Notes under the pieces: generated by a model
Told to the model about the DNA's origin: nothing
The model's database searches: none
What the model saw: the letters and a program-made list of their open reading frames with translations, nothing else
Assembly (NCBI GenBank): GCA_049324235.1
Contig: JBMOLJ010000014.1
Span: 1 to 20,670 of the forward strand
Origin: UBA1431 sp049324235
GTDB taxonomy: Bacteria; Bacillota; Clostridia; Christensenellales; UBA1431
DNA: 20,670 nt
Reading direction: 5' to 3'
In this document: piece by piece, positions 7,693-15,136 of the stretch
Layout of the letters: every line of letters starts with the position of its first letter
Numbering within the stretch: the stretch's first letter is position 1
Made by a program: the position numbers and the translations under genes

Positions 7693-7717
7693 CCTTGAAT
7701 TTATGCACTTTTCAAGG
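7693..7717 (+). terminator. Weak hairpin after rlmD
   Basis: CCTTGAA (7693-7699) and TTCAAGG (7711-7717) are perfect inverted repeats separated by 11 bases, starting seven bases after the rlmD stop and followed by only TTT. It may be a weak terminator or an RNA end-stabilising hairpin. From here to the parA start at 7932 there is no convincing gene; a 34-codon frame from 7733 to 7837 has no ribosome binding site. Confidence 0.45.
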
Positions 7718-7875
7718 TTTACTTCATTCAACATGAACGGGATGGATTATAAAAATAAGGAGATAAAATCCCGGATTAAAGTGTGCGTAGCAATCGATAT
7801 GGAGTGCTGGAACATGTCTACACGCACTACAGAATAGTAAGTTATAAATACGATTCCTATTTGAATATGAAAACG

Positions 7876-7913
7876 AAAAAGTCATCGTATCTAATATGTT
7901 GCGATGGCTTTTT
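7876..7913. terminator. Terminator or attenuator immediately before parA
   Basis: AAAAAGTCATCG (7876-7887) pairs with CGATGGCTTTTT (7902-7913) over 12 positions with a single G-T pair and a 14-base loop. The flanking A-run and T-run make it look like a bidirectional intrinsic terminator. It ends only six bases before the AGGAGG of parA, so a transcript serving parA either starts within the hairpin region or must read through it. An attenuator role is therefore possible. Confidence 0.75.
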
Positions 7914-7931
7914 TATTTAGGAGGGATTAAT

Positions 7932-8750
7932 TTGAGCAAAGTAATAGCCCTTGCCAATCAGAAGGGAGGCGTTGGGAAAACGACTACCTGTGTAAATCTG
8001 GGCATTGGTTTGGCGAGGGAAGGGAAGAAGATTCTTTTGATTGATGCCGACGCGCAAGGCAGTTTGACGGTAAGCCTGGGCTTTCATCAGCCGGATAAGC
8101 TGGATATTACACTGTCTACTATCATGGGAAAAGCGATTGAAGATAAGCCGATCGCACATGACGAAGGAATCCTGCACCACGCTGAGGGGGTCGACCTTGT
8201 TCCTGCTAACATCGAGCTGGCGGGTACAGAGGTTTCATTGGTGAACACAATGAGCAGAGAGGTCGTGCTGCGAACCTATATCAACGAAGTAAAACAAAAG
8301 TATGATTATGTGCTGATCGACTGCATGCCCTCACTCGGAATGATTACAATAAATGCACTCGCTGCCGCGGATAGCGTTATTATCCCCGTTCAATCCCATT
8401 ATTTGCCCATAAAGGGCTTGGAACAGCTTTTACAGAGTATAGGCAAGGTGCGAAAACAGATCAATCCCCATCTGAAACTGGACGGTATCCTGCTCACCAT
8501 GGTAGATAACCGGACGAACTATGCAAAGGAGATTACCGCACTCTTGCGCTCCGGTTATGGCGATAACCTGCGGGTATATGATACGGAAATACCTCTTTCC
8601 ATTAAGGCTGCAGAGACCAGCGCTGAGGGAAAAAGTATCTACGTCCATGACCCGAAAGGCAAGGTCGCTTCAGCCTATGAAGCATTGACGAGGGAGGTGC
8701 TCTTATATGAAAAACAACACAAGAGACATAAAGCTGACATCATACGATGA
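7932..8750 (+). CDS. parA: ParA-type partition ATPase
   Basis: This 272-residue protein belongs to the ParA/Soj family of deviant Walker ATPases, which position DNA together with ParB. The deviant Walker A box KGGVGKTT is at residues 11-18, with signature lysine Lys11; LLIDADAQG near 35-43 and VLIDCMPSLG are the Walker A' and B segments. It lacks an N-terminal helix-turn-helix, so it is the short, chromosomal or conjugative-element type. The start is TTG 7932 with AGGAGG at 7919-7924; an upstream in-frame TTG at 7896 lies inside the terminator loop and is not used. Its last 44 bases overlap parB, which indicates translational coupling. It does not sit with Noc/Gid genes, so it is probably not the main chromosomal Soj. 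Base composition is more AT-rich than the genes to the left. Confidence 0.93.
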   Translation: MSKVIALANQKGGVGKTTTCVNLGIGLAREGKKILLIDADAQGSLTVSLGFHQPDKLDITLSTIMGKAIEDKPIAHDEGILHHAEGVDLVPANIELAGTEVSLVNTMSREVVLRTYINEVKQKYDYVLIDCMPSLGMITINALAAADSVIIPVQSHYLPIKGLEQLLQSIGKVRKQINPHLKLDGILLTMVDNRTNYAKEITALLRSGYGDNLRVYDTEIPLSIKAAETSAEGKSIYVHDPKGKVASAYEALTREVLLYEKQHKRHKADIIR

Positions 8751-9627
8751 ACTATTTAAAACCGAAGAAGGGCGCGCAGACGAAAAGCGCGAGAAGGTAA
8801 TGGACATACCGCTAGAAGAACTGCATCCTTTTCGAAACCACCCCTTTAAAGTACGGGACGATGCCTCGATGCTCGAAATGGTGGAGAGTATCGAAAAGCA
8901 TGGAGTATTGATACCGTCAATCGCACGGCCACGGGAGGAAGGAGGATACGAACTTGTTGCGGGGCACCGCCGCAAACGTGCTTCGGAGCTTGTAGGCCTG
9001 GATACGATGCCCGTAATCATACGGGAGATGGACGATGATGCTGCGACGATAATTATGGTGGATTCGAATATTCAGCGCGAGAATTTAATGTTCTCAGAAA
9101 GGGCGTTTGCCTACAAAATGAAAATGGAAGCCATGCAACGGCAAGGCGAACGAGGGGATTTAACTTCTCGCCAAGTTGGCGAGAAGTTGACTGCAGAAAT
9201 TGTTGGCCAACCTGCTGGTGATAGTGCGAGGCAGGTTCAGCGTTACATCCGCTTAACCGAACTGATTCCACCTTTACTCGATATGGTGGATGAAAAAAAG
9301 ATGGCGTTCAATCCAGCAGTGGAAATATCATATCTGGGTAAGCAAGCGCAGGAATGGCTCATAGATGTTATGGAACAGGAGGAATGCACGCCATCGCTAT
9401 CGCAGGCACAGCGCCTAAAGAAATATGGACAGGAGGGAAAACTCGACCGCAACGTAATGGAAGCCATTATGAGCGAAGAAAAACCGCAGCAAAACAAACT
9501 GACTATCAAAGGCGACAGGCTTTCAACATACTTTCCAAAAGGCACCACGCCAAAGCAAATGGAGGATACCATATTCAAGCTGCTGGATGCCTGGCACAAG
9601 AAACGTCAGCATGAACAGTCGAGATAA
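8707..9627 (+). CDS. parB: ParB/RepB/Spo0J-type partition protein
   Basis: This 306-residue protein is a ParB homologue, the CTP-dependent clamp that loads at a centromere site and stimulates ParA. The N-terminal ParB/Srx domain contains ELHPFRNHPF, the following SIEKHGVL, and the CTP-binding box GHRRKR at residues 86-91. The NIQREN segment follows near residue 120. A central helix-turn-helix-like domain contains TSRQVGEKL and SARQVQRYIRLTELIP. This layout resembles ParB proteins carried on integrative conjugative elements of Firmicutes rather than chromosomal Spo0J. ATG 8707 has GGGAGGTG upstream inside the end of parA. A 27-bp palindrome lies within the coding sequence at the TSRQVGEKL codons. 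A terminator follows, so parA-parB forms a two-gene unit. Confidence 0.93.
   Translation: MKNNTRDIKLTSYDELFKTEEGRADEKREKVMDIPLEELHPFRNHPFKVRDDASMLEMVESIEKHGVLIPSIARPREEGGYELVAGHRRKRASELVGLDTMPVIIREMDDDAATIIMVDSNIQRENLMFSERAFAYKMKMEAMQRQGERGDLTSRQVGEKLTAEIVGQPAGDSARQVQRYIRLTELIPPLLDMVDEKKMAFNPAVEISYLGKQAQEWLIDVMEQEECTPSLSQAQRLKKYGQEGKLDRNVMEAIMSEEKPQQNKLTIKGDRLSTYFPKGTTPKQMEDTIFKLLDAWHKKRQHEQSR
9162..9188. repeat. 27-bp perfect inverted repeat inside parB, candidate parS-like site
   Basis: AACTTCTCGCCAA (9162-9174) and TTGGCGAGAAGTT (9176-9188) are perfect reverse complements around one central G. It falls within the parB reading frame over the codons for L-T-S-R-Q-V-G-E-K-L. Centromere sites of ParB proteins are palindromes of this general kind and often lie in or near the par genes, but this sequence does not match the Spo0J consensus TGTTTCACGTGAAACA or the Noc consensus. 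A binding role is inferred. Confidence 0.8.
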
Positions 9628-9636
9628 TTTCTCAAA

Positions 9637-9659
9637 CACCCAAACAAGGGTGCTTTTTT
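9637..9659 (+). terminator. Short terminator after parB
   Basis: CACCC (9637-9641) pairs with GGGTG (9648-9652), followed by C and six T. The stem is only five base pairs, so termination may be partial. It separates parA-parB from the next gene. Confidence 0.6.
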
Positions 9660-9694
9660 ATGCCCTTTTTAGCAATTAGGAAAGGAGAAAACAT

Positions 9695-10192
9695 ATGGCG
9701 TTTATCTGTTATTCACTTCTCGCCTACGCTTATCTTTACCATTCGCTTGTGGAGCTTTACGGAATGACCTGGACTGATGCCGCGTATCTGACCTACATGA
9801 TTAACACCGCGAACATAGACAGCTGTCAAGCGAACGCTCCAAACAGGATAATACGCGAATCCGATCCGTTTGCCTTTGTCTTTGCCATACGCAGCAATGG
9901 ACGGGCATACAGGACCGAAATACAATTCTACAAGGCGATACAGGCCTTGCTGCGAAGCATCGACTACAACTGCCTTACTCCCTGCCAAAAGAAAGCCGTG
10001 CGCTATTTGAAAGGCATCGCGCGGGGCATTGACTTTCATTTTTACTCGGACTATGGAGTGGACATAGACAGTAATGAAACGGTATATCCACTATGCCGTT
10101 TTCATCTGATACCGCATGAGAGGGAACCAACCACACCTTTTCGCACCATTCATAGGCGGCTTAATGACGTCAGAGAATCTGCCATTACATAG
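9695..10192 (+). CDS. Unrecognised 165-residue protein between par and tad genes
   Basis: I do not recognise this protein. ATG 9695 follows a good AGGAAAGGAG, and the frame is clean to 10192, so it is very likely real. The N-terminal 25 residues are rich in aromatic and hydrophobic residues (FICYSLLAYAYLYHSL) but have no basic start, so this is not a normal signal peptide. The middle is rich in Arg, Tyr and Cys, including YNCLTPCQKKAVRYLKGIARG, and the C-terminus is polar (PHEREPTTPF). Four cysteines are present with no clear metal-binding spacing. It lies between the parB terminator and a structured non-coding stretch, so it may be its own transcript. Its position suggests an element-specific accessory protein; no function is claimed. 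Confidence 0.75.
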   Translation: MAFICYSLLAYAYLYHSLVELYGMTWTDAAYLTYMINTANIDSCQANAPNRIIRESDPFAFVFAIRSNGRAYRTEIQFYKAIQALLRSIDYNCLTPCQKKAVRYLKGIARGIDFHFYSDYGVDIDSNETVYPLCRFHLIPHEREPTTPFRTIHRRLNDVRESAIT

Positions 10193-10206
10193 GCTTTTTT
10201 CTTGAA

Positions 10207-10280
10207 GGGGGGAGTCTATTCTTTTTTACCCTGCGGAGAAAAGACTGTGCAAATGCGGGCTTCCCTTCCCCCAGACCCCC
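10207..10280 (+). ncRNA. Candidate structured RNA or leader upstream of the tad genes
   Basis: The 170-base gap before cpaB holds a nested pairing pattern. GGGG (10209-10212) plus GTCT (10214-10217), with A10213 bulged, can pair with AGAC (10273-10276) plus CCCC (10277-10280). Inside it, CCC-T-GC (10229-10234) can pair with GCGGG (10255-10259). The stretch is unusually C-rich at its 3' side (CCTTCCCCCAGACCCCC). Two copies of ACCAGCCG follow at 10293 and 10310. No open frame or clear promoter is present. A leader RNA, riboregulator or small RNA are all possible; covariation would decide. Confidence 0.4.
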
Positions 10281-10362
10281 AACCCTGAATATACCAGCCG
10301 CTAAGGAAAACCAGCCGGGAAGGAATAATAACGTTCTATCCAACTAAGGAGGTATAAGTGAA

Positions 10363-11142
10363 GTGAAAATGCTGAAAAACAAATTCGTTGTCGGAATACT
10401 GTGCATCATTGTGGGACTACTGATCGGCTTTGTGGCCATGCCAGAGCTGCAGAATGGGCAAGGCGGACAGATAACCGTGGTGCGGATGAAGAAGCCTGTT
10501 TCGGCTGGCGAGAGGATCACAGCAGAAATGGTCGAAGCGGTGAGTATACCCAAAAGTGTGTTGCCAAACGGCATAGACAACACTGCAGCCGCGATTGGGA
10601 AGTATGCCAATACCGAGCTGTACACCGGGGATTTTTTGACAAACGAGAAGCTATCGGTCGTGCAGGAAGAGCAAAATGCCCTTGCGGCTGGTACAAAAAA
10701 GGGGAAGACGGTGGTATCCGTTACTTTACCGTCACTGGCATCCGGTGTGTCGGGAAGGCTGCATCCCGGAGATGTTGTAACAGTAATGGCGCTGCCCAAA
10801 ACGGGTGATATCAACAAGACATTAGGCGTAGAGCCTGCCGGGAAAATCAGTTTGGCAAATGCCCCAGCGGTGATCTATCCCGAACTGCAGTACCTGGAGG
10901 TATGCATGGTGACAACCAAAGAAGGAGCAAACGCAGACATGAATGCCAATCCGGGCAAGGATAAAGCGAACAGCCTGCCCGTTACAGTGTCCTTCTACGC
11001 AACTCAGGACCAGGCATTGCTGCTTGGAGAACTTGAGCAACAGGGGATCATTCATCTGGCCTTTGTTGCAAGAGGGAACGATGCAGCAAAATACATTCCC
11101 GATGATAAACGGATAATGAATGTAAATCAGGAGGTGAAGTAG
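10363..11142 (+). CDS. cpaB: Tad pilus assembly protein CpaB/RcpC (SAF domain)
   Basis: This 259-residue protein is a CpaB/RcpC homologue, the SAF-domain protein of Tad pilus systems, thought to act on the outer side of the membrane in pilus assembly. A membrane segment lies at about residues 8-26 (FVVGILCIIVGLLIGFVAM). The SAF domain follows at about 38-100 (VVRMKKPVSAGERITAEMV), then a RcpC-like domain with SGVSGRLHPGDVVTVM. The start is GTG 10363 with AAGGAGGT at 10346-10353; ATG 10369 is an alternative two codons later. It is the first gene of the tad operon and ends one base before the TadZ-like gene. A Gram-positive cell has no outer-membrane secretin, so the RcpA partner is absent as expected. 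Confidence 0.88.
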   Translation: MKMLKNKFVVGILCIIVGLLIGFVAMPELQNGQGGQITVVRMKKPVSAGERITAEMVEAVSIPKSVLPNGIDNTAAAIGKYANTELYTGDFLTNEKLSVVQEEQNALAAGTKKGKTVVSVTLPSLASGVSGRLHPGDVVTVMALPKTGDINKTLGVEPAGKISLANAPAVIYPELQYLEVCMVTTKEGANADMNANPGKDKANSLPVTVSFYATQDQALLLGELEQQGIIHLAFVARGNDAAKYIPDDKRIMNVNQEVK

Positions 11143-11143
11143 C

Positions 11144-11881
11144 ATGTTGATTGCGATATGGGGACGTGACGGCATAGGCAAGAGCACGCTGGCCGACGCT
11201 TTAGGCAGCTTGTTTATGAAACATAAGATTACCGCCATCATCGATACGGATTTAACACAGCCAACCCTTCCGATGCGACTTTCGGGGCAACATCTCGATG
11301 GTGTCACATCATTGGGGAGAGCCATAGCAGGAATCGGCACAAATGATGTACCGCACTATCTGCATCAACATCCCAGGCATAAAAGCTTATTCTATGCCGG
11401 GTTAACGGACAAAGATGATTACCTTTCGTACGAAATCGGGTTGGAAGCGGACAACCACGCAAAGGACTTCATTGAAGGCTGCCAAACAGTAGCGGACGTT
11501 GTAATACTGGACCTCTCTGGGCAACGCACCGACCCGTTCGTACCCTGTGCCCTTATCCACGCGGACTGGATAATCATTCCCGTCACGCCGGATGTGCAGG
11601 GCATATGCTGGTTCAATGCGGTTAAACCGCTTATAGAAAGCATGAGCGCACAGGGGCGCATACTCCCCGTTGCTACATTGGTGGATAAGCATCAGAACCT
11701 CCAGAAAATCGAAAAAGCGATGGACATGTATTTCGCTACGGCGCTTCCCTATGTGAACGAATTCAGGCAAATGAGGGATACTGATGCATCGCCACTGAAT
11801 GGCACGACACCAAATGCCCTTCGCTATGCCAAGGCTGTGCGGAAGCTCTATACGCAACTAAAGGGGGCTGAGAGCATTTGA
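11144..11881 (+). CDS. TadZ/CpaE-like P-loop ATPase with altered Walker A
   Basis: This 245-residue MinD/ParA-superfamily protein sits at the place where tad loci carry TadZ/CpaE, the ATPase that localises the pilus machine. The nucleotide loop is GRDGIGKST at residues 7-15. The ParA-type signature would be GKGGxGKT, so the signature lysine is Arg8 and the next glycine is Asp9, while Lys13 of the ordinary P-loop is kept. VVILDLSGQ is the Walker B-like strand, and a switch-like aspartate lies in IIDTDLTQP. No receiver domain precedes it, unlike many CpaE proteins. ATG 11144 follows GGAGGTGA, one base after the cpaB stop, and the gene overlaps the CpaF start by four bases (TTGA). ATP binding is likely; dimerisation-dependent hydrolysis of the ParA type may be altered. 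Confidence 0.8.
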   Translation: MLIAIWGRDGIGKSTLADALGSLFMKHKITAIIDTDLTQPTLPMRLSGQHLDGVTSLGRAIAGIGTNDVPHYLHQHPRHKSLFYAGLTDKDDYLSYEIGLEADNHAKDFIEGCQTVADVVILDLSGQRTDPFVPCALIHADWIIIPVTPDVQGICWFNAVKPLIESMSAQGRILPVATLVDKHQNLQKIEKAMDMYFATALPYVNEFRQMRDTDASPLNGTTPNALRYAKAVRKLYTQLKGAESI

Positions 11882-13212
11882 ACCGGACATTTCGGGAGAT
11901 TGCATACAATCAGCAGGTAGATGAATACCAAGAGAAAAACGACTATGAGGCCATCCTCGAACAGACCCGCGCGTATATCAGCGAGGCCCATGCCGATGAG
12001 TTTGCACAGAGTATAGAGGAGGAATCATCTGCGGCGATTGTAAAGCGGCTCATCGGTGAATACATCGACGAACAGCATCTGTGCATTGCCGGTCTTAGCA
12101 TGCAGCAGCTGACGGACAGAATATATGGGGACATGGTCGGCTTCGGGTTCCTGGATCGGTATATTTCCGATCCCTCGGTTGAGGAAATCAACGGGAACGC
12201 CTGGAATGATATTGAGATTGTCACGCGATCAGGATGGGAAAAGATTCCTGAGCACTTTCATTCCCCGAAGCACGCGGAGGATACACTCCGCAAGATGGTG
12301 CGGCTGGGCGGTCACATTTTGGACGGTACCAAACCCATCGTGGACAGCTATATCACCCAGGGAATCCGGCTGTCGGCAATGATACCACCTGTTGCGGACA
12401 GACGGTGCGGCGTTGCGTTCTCATTGCGCAGGCAGCGTATGGCCAGAGTGACGAAAGAGCGGCTGGTGGAATGGAAAACGGCTACGCCGGAGATGCTTGA
12501 CTTTCTTGTGCTGTGCGTCAATCACGGCGTTTCTGTTGGCGTCGCAGGGAAAACAGGAAGCGGGAAAACCACCGACCTTTCATATTTGCTCAATTCGGTA
12601 GATGCCGATAAGCGCATCTACACCATCGAAGAGACCCGAGAGCTGGATTTGGTAAACGAGGACGCCGCAGGGAGGACGCTAAACCGGGTCATTCACACCT
12701 GCATCCGGCCAAGCGATATGGCAAACGCAAACATTGATATGAATGACCTCCTAAGGAAGGCAATGCGCTTTTCGCCGGATATCATTGCCGTGGCTGAAAT
12801 GCGCGGCGGGGAAGCGATGGTAGCGCAGGAGGCGGCACGTACAGGGCATACGGTTGTTACAAGCCTTCATGCCAATTCCGCAAGGAAGGCGTATGGCCGC
12901 ATGCTATCCATGTGCCAGATGTCGGGGACAAACATATCTTCCGGCATCATCATGAGCTTTCTGGCGGAAGCCTATCCCATTATGGTGTTCAAAAAGCAGT
13001 TAAAGGACGGAACGCGCCGTATCATGGAAATTATTGAGGCTACAGGCGTGGAGGATGGAGTACTGGAAGCCATTACGCTATACAGCTTTGAGATGGACGG
13101 CAAGGGCTCGGGAGAGTTCATAAGGGTGGGAGGCATATCGGAAGGTCTTGCACAGACCATGCTGGAGAACGGTGCAAGTCAAGCGGAGATCGACCGCGCA
13201 AGGAAGGTGTAA
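11878..13212 (+). CDS. cpaF: Tad secretion ATPase TadA/CpaF
   Basis: This 444-residue protein is the hexameric type II/IV secretion ATPase that drives Tad pilus assembly from the cytoplasm. The N-terminal domain spans about residues 1-190. The Walker A box GKTGSGKT is at residues 224-231. The Asp box IEETREL follows. The Walker B region DIIAVAEMRGGEA starts at 301, with the acidic residue Glu307, and the His box is TGHTVVTSLHANS (322 on). Walker B reads AEMR where GEMR/GEIR is common. All catalytic residues are present, so the motor should work. The start is TTG 11878, four bases inside the previous gene, with AAGGGGG about ten bases upstream. Only one ATPase is present, as usual for Tad systems, where assembly and retraction are driven by one motor. 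Confidence 0.95.
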   Translation: MNRTFREIAYNQQVDEYQEKNDYEAILEQTRAYISEAHADEFAQSIEEESSAAIVKRLIGEYIDEQHLCIAGLSMQQLTDRIYGDMVGFGFLDRYISDPSVEEINGNAWNDIEIVTRSGWEKIPEHFHSPKHAEDTLRKMVRLGGHILDGTKPIVDSYITQGIRLSAMIPPVADRRCGVAFSLRRQRMARVTKERLVEWKTATPEMLDFLVLCVNHGVSVGVAGKTGSGKTTDLSYLLNSVDADKRIYTIEETRELDLVNEDAAGRTLNRVIHTCIRPSDMANANIDMNDLLRKAMRFSPDIIAVAEMRGGEAMVAQEAARTGHTVVTSLHANSARKAYGRMLSMCQMSGTNISSGIIMSFLAEAYPIMVFKKQLKDGTRRIMEIIEATGVEDGVLEAITLYSFEMDGKGSGEFIRVGGISEGLAQTMLENGASQAEIDRARKV

Positions 13213-13214
13213 AC

Positions 13215-14141
13215 GTGATACTCAGATCAATCTGCGCCCTGCTCATTACAGCAGGGTTATTTTTATTCCTAAGAGTTCGGTTGTCCGATGTGATGGGAAG
13301 GCTTTGTAAGGCTTTCTGTAAAAGGTATGAAAGGCAAAAACGTATCAGGCAAATTGCCGGCAAACCTCAGGGCAGGCTCGGAAGGACGATACAGAATACA
13401 AAACAAATGCTGGACGCATCTGGTATGGGCGAACAGTTTGCCACCTATAAGTGGATGGCGGCTCTCCTATCTGCATTTGGATTGATCATCGGCCTGGCCT
13501 TGGATAATCTTCTTGCTACATTTGTTCTGGCAATCGGATTAGGTTGCTCGCCGCTTATCGTCATTCGCATACGGACAGGCGACTATGTGCGCAGCTTACA
13601 TGAAAAGCTGGAAAGCGCCATGAGTACCGTCACGAATAGCTATATTGCAAGCGGCGATTTAATCAGCGCGGTTGAGAGCAGCCTGCATTTACTCCCGGCT
13701 CCCATTGACGAAGTGTTCAAACAGTTTTTTATGCAAACGCAGCTCATAGATTCGGATGTAGTAAAAGCCTTGCAAAGCATGCGGGATAAGATCGGCAACC
13801 GCTACTGGAGGGACTGGTGCAATGTGTTGATTCAATGCCAGCAAGACAGGCAATTGCGTTATGCCCTGTCTGGTATCGTGGGAAGGTTGGGCGAAATCCG
13901 GCGGGTCCAGCTTGAGGTGGATACAACCATCAGAAAGCAGACGAGCGACTATGTTTTGACCGTGCTGATCGTACTGGGGGCCATCCCCCTGATGGGATGC
14001 ATGATGCCCGAGTGGTACGACATGCTCACGAATACGCTTGCCGGGAAGATCACGCTTGCGGGTGTGCTGGCTGTAGTGCTTGCGACCGCGGCGTGGGTAT
14101 CACAGCTTTACAGGCCGGTGGAAGGTGGTGAAAAGGGATGA
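13215..14141 (+). CDS. tadB: Tad pilus platform protein TadB (type II secretion F domain)
   Basis: This 308-residue integral membrane protein matches TadB in size, order and layout. Hydrophobic segments lie at about residues 1-18, 80-115 (two adjacent), 240-262 and 272-295. A cytoplasmic helical T2SSF domain lies between them, with LEKLESAMSTVTNSY-like character and ESSLHLL. It would form the inner-membrane platform with TadC and contact the CpaF motor. The start is GTG 13215, two bases after the cpaF stop, with AAGGAAGGTG overlapping that stop. The end overlaps the tadC start (ATGA). A long basic segment (RYERQKRIRQIAGK) follows the first membrane helix. Assignment as TadB rather than TadC rests on order. 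Confidence 0.85.
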   Translation: MILRSICALLITAGLFLFLRVRLSDVMGRLCKAFCKRYERQKRIRQIAGKPQGRLGRTIQNTKQMLDASGMGEQFATYKWMAALLSAFGLIIGLALDNLLATFVLAIGLGCSPLIVIRIRTGDYVRSLHEKLESAMSTVTNSYIASGDLISAVESSLHLLPAPIDEVFKQFFMQTQLIDSDVVKALQSMRDKIGNRYWRDWCNVLIQCQQDRQLRYALSGIVGRLGEIRRVQLEVDTTIRKQTSDYVLTVLIVLGAIPLMGCMMPEWYDMLTNTLAGKITLAGVLAVVLATAAWVSQLYRPVEGGEKG

Positions 14142-15016
14142 TGTTCCTACTGACCATGATTACCGTCCTATTTACCGCATTTGGCTTATACCGTATCGCA
14201 CAGGCTGCGTTATGCCTGCCTTCCGGAAAAGCCGTTGAAGCGTTGCGGAACACACATGGGAAACGCGGCCTTACGCAAAAGCTGGAAGCGGCTCTATTGC
14301 CTCTCGCAAAGGTTATTTCAAGGTTTCTGCCTATGAGCGAATACAGGCAAAGGCGTCTGCGGGCAGATTTTTTACGGCTCAACATCAAACAAATTCCACA
14401 GAAATTTACTGCAAAACAAAAGGCAAAGGCAATGCTCCTGGCGGCGAACGGGATGATATTCATTGCTCTTGGTATTCCGGCGCTGTCTTTGCTTACAGCA
14501 GTTGCTGCCCTGCTCTCATATTTTCGCAGTATGCAGGCGGTCAGGAAAAAGGTGGAGGCACTTAACCGTGAGATTGAAGCAGAGTTGCCAAGACTGGTCG
14601 AAACACTCAATTATTCGCTGCATGATAACCGTGATCTGCTCGCTTTCTTCGAAAAGTACCGGAAGGTTGCGGGTAAAGCGATGAGCGCTGAGGTTGACCG
14701 GTTGCTGGTTGATCTGAAAACAGGCAATCAGGAGGCTGCCTTACGCAGCATGGACGCACGGCTCGGGATTCCGGCCTTTACAGCGTTATGCGCGATTCTC
14801 TGCGGTGTCCATCAGGGTGTTGATCAACGTACCAGCCTCCTGGTGCTCGAACAGGATATCCGTGCAAAGGAACGGGAAACGCTCAGAAGGATCATGGAGA
14901 AACGTCCGGGCAGAATCAAGGTAGCTTCGTTCATACTGACCGTCTTATTGATACTCATGTTCATGATTCCCCTTATCCTTCTCATCATCAATAACTTACA
15001 AGCCGTAGGTTTCTAA
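14138..15016 (+). CDS. tadC: Tad pilus platform protein TadC (type II secretion F domain)
   Basis: This 292-residue membrane protein has the TadC arrangement. One hydrophobic segment is at the N-terminus (FLLTMITVLFTAFGLY), a pair lies around residues 95-130, a cytoplasmic T2SSF region contains EAELPRLVETLNYSL and LGIPAFTALCAILCG, and a C-terminal membrane helix at about 264-288 is very hydrophobic. ELPRLVETL is a typical element of TadB/C F domains. ATG 14138 overlaps the tadB stop by four bases, so the pair is translationally coupled. It closes the machine half of the operon; a 120-base gap with weak hairpins separates it from the pilin genes. Confidence 0.85.
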   Translation: MMFLLTMITVLFTAFGLYRIAQAALCLPSGKAVEALRNTHGKRGLTQKLEAALLPLAKVISRFLPMSEYRQRRLRADFLRLNIKQIPQKFTAKQKAKAMLLAANGMIFIALGIPALSLLTAVAALLSYFRSMQAVRKKVEALNREIEAELPRLVETLNYSLHDNRDLLAFFEKYRKVAGKAMSAEVDRLLVDLKTGNQEAALRSMDARLGIPAFTALCAILCGVHQGVDQRTSLLVLEQDIRAKERETLRRIMEKRPGRIKVASFILTVLLILMFMIPLILLIINNLQAVGF

Positions 15017-15079
15017 AAGCTCAAACCAGGATTCATCCGTTTTTCAAGCGGCCACTGAAAGGAGGCTGTTTTTTTTCTG

Positions 15080-15101
15080 CCGCCTTGGAAAGCGGATTTT
15101 T
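15080..15101 (+). terminator. Weak hairpin in the tadC-pilin gap
   Basis: CCGC (15080-15083) can pair with GCGG (15092-15095), followed by five T at 15097-15101; a separate run of eight T lies at 15069-15076. The stems are short, so this may be partial termination or an RNA processing site. TACAAT at 15111-15116 resembles a -10 box, but the closest -35 candidate (TTGGAA, 15085) is spaced too widely to be convincing. Confidence 0.3.
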
Positions 15102-15136
15102 CATAAAACGTACAATTCAATAAAGGAGAAACGTAT

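Noticed and set aside
7733..7837. A 34-codon frame, and in another frame a GVLEHVYTHY stretch (from 7801) that faintly recalls the C-terminus of tyrosine integrases
   Set aside because: The short frame has no ribosome binding site, and the similarity covers only a few residues without the catalytic Arg-His-Arg context. A decayed integrase tail cannot be excluded but is not supported.
7896..7931. TTG 7896 as the parA start, adding 12 residues
   Set aside because: It lies within the terminator loop, adds residues that are not part of the family and ignores the clear AGGAGG before TTG 7932.
9162..9188. The parB palindrome as an intrinsic terminator
   Set aside because: It has a one-base centre, no T-run and lies in the middle of a coding frame; cruciform or protein-binding use is more plausible.
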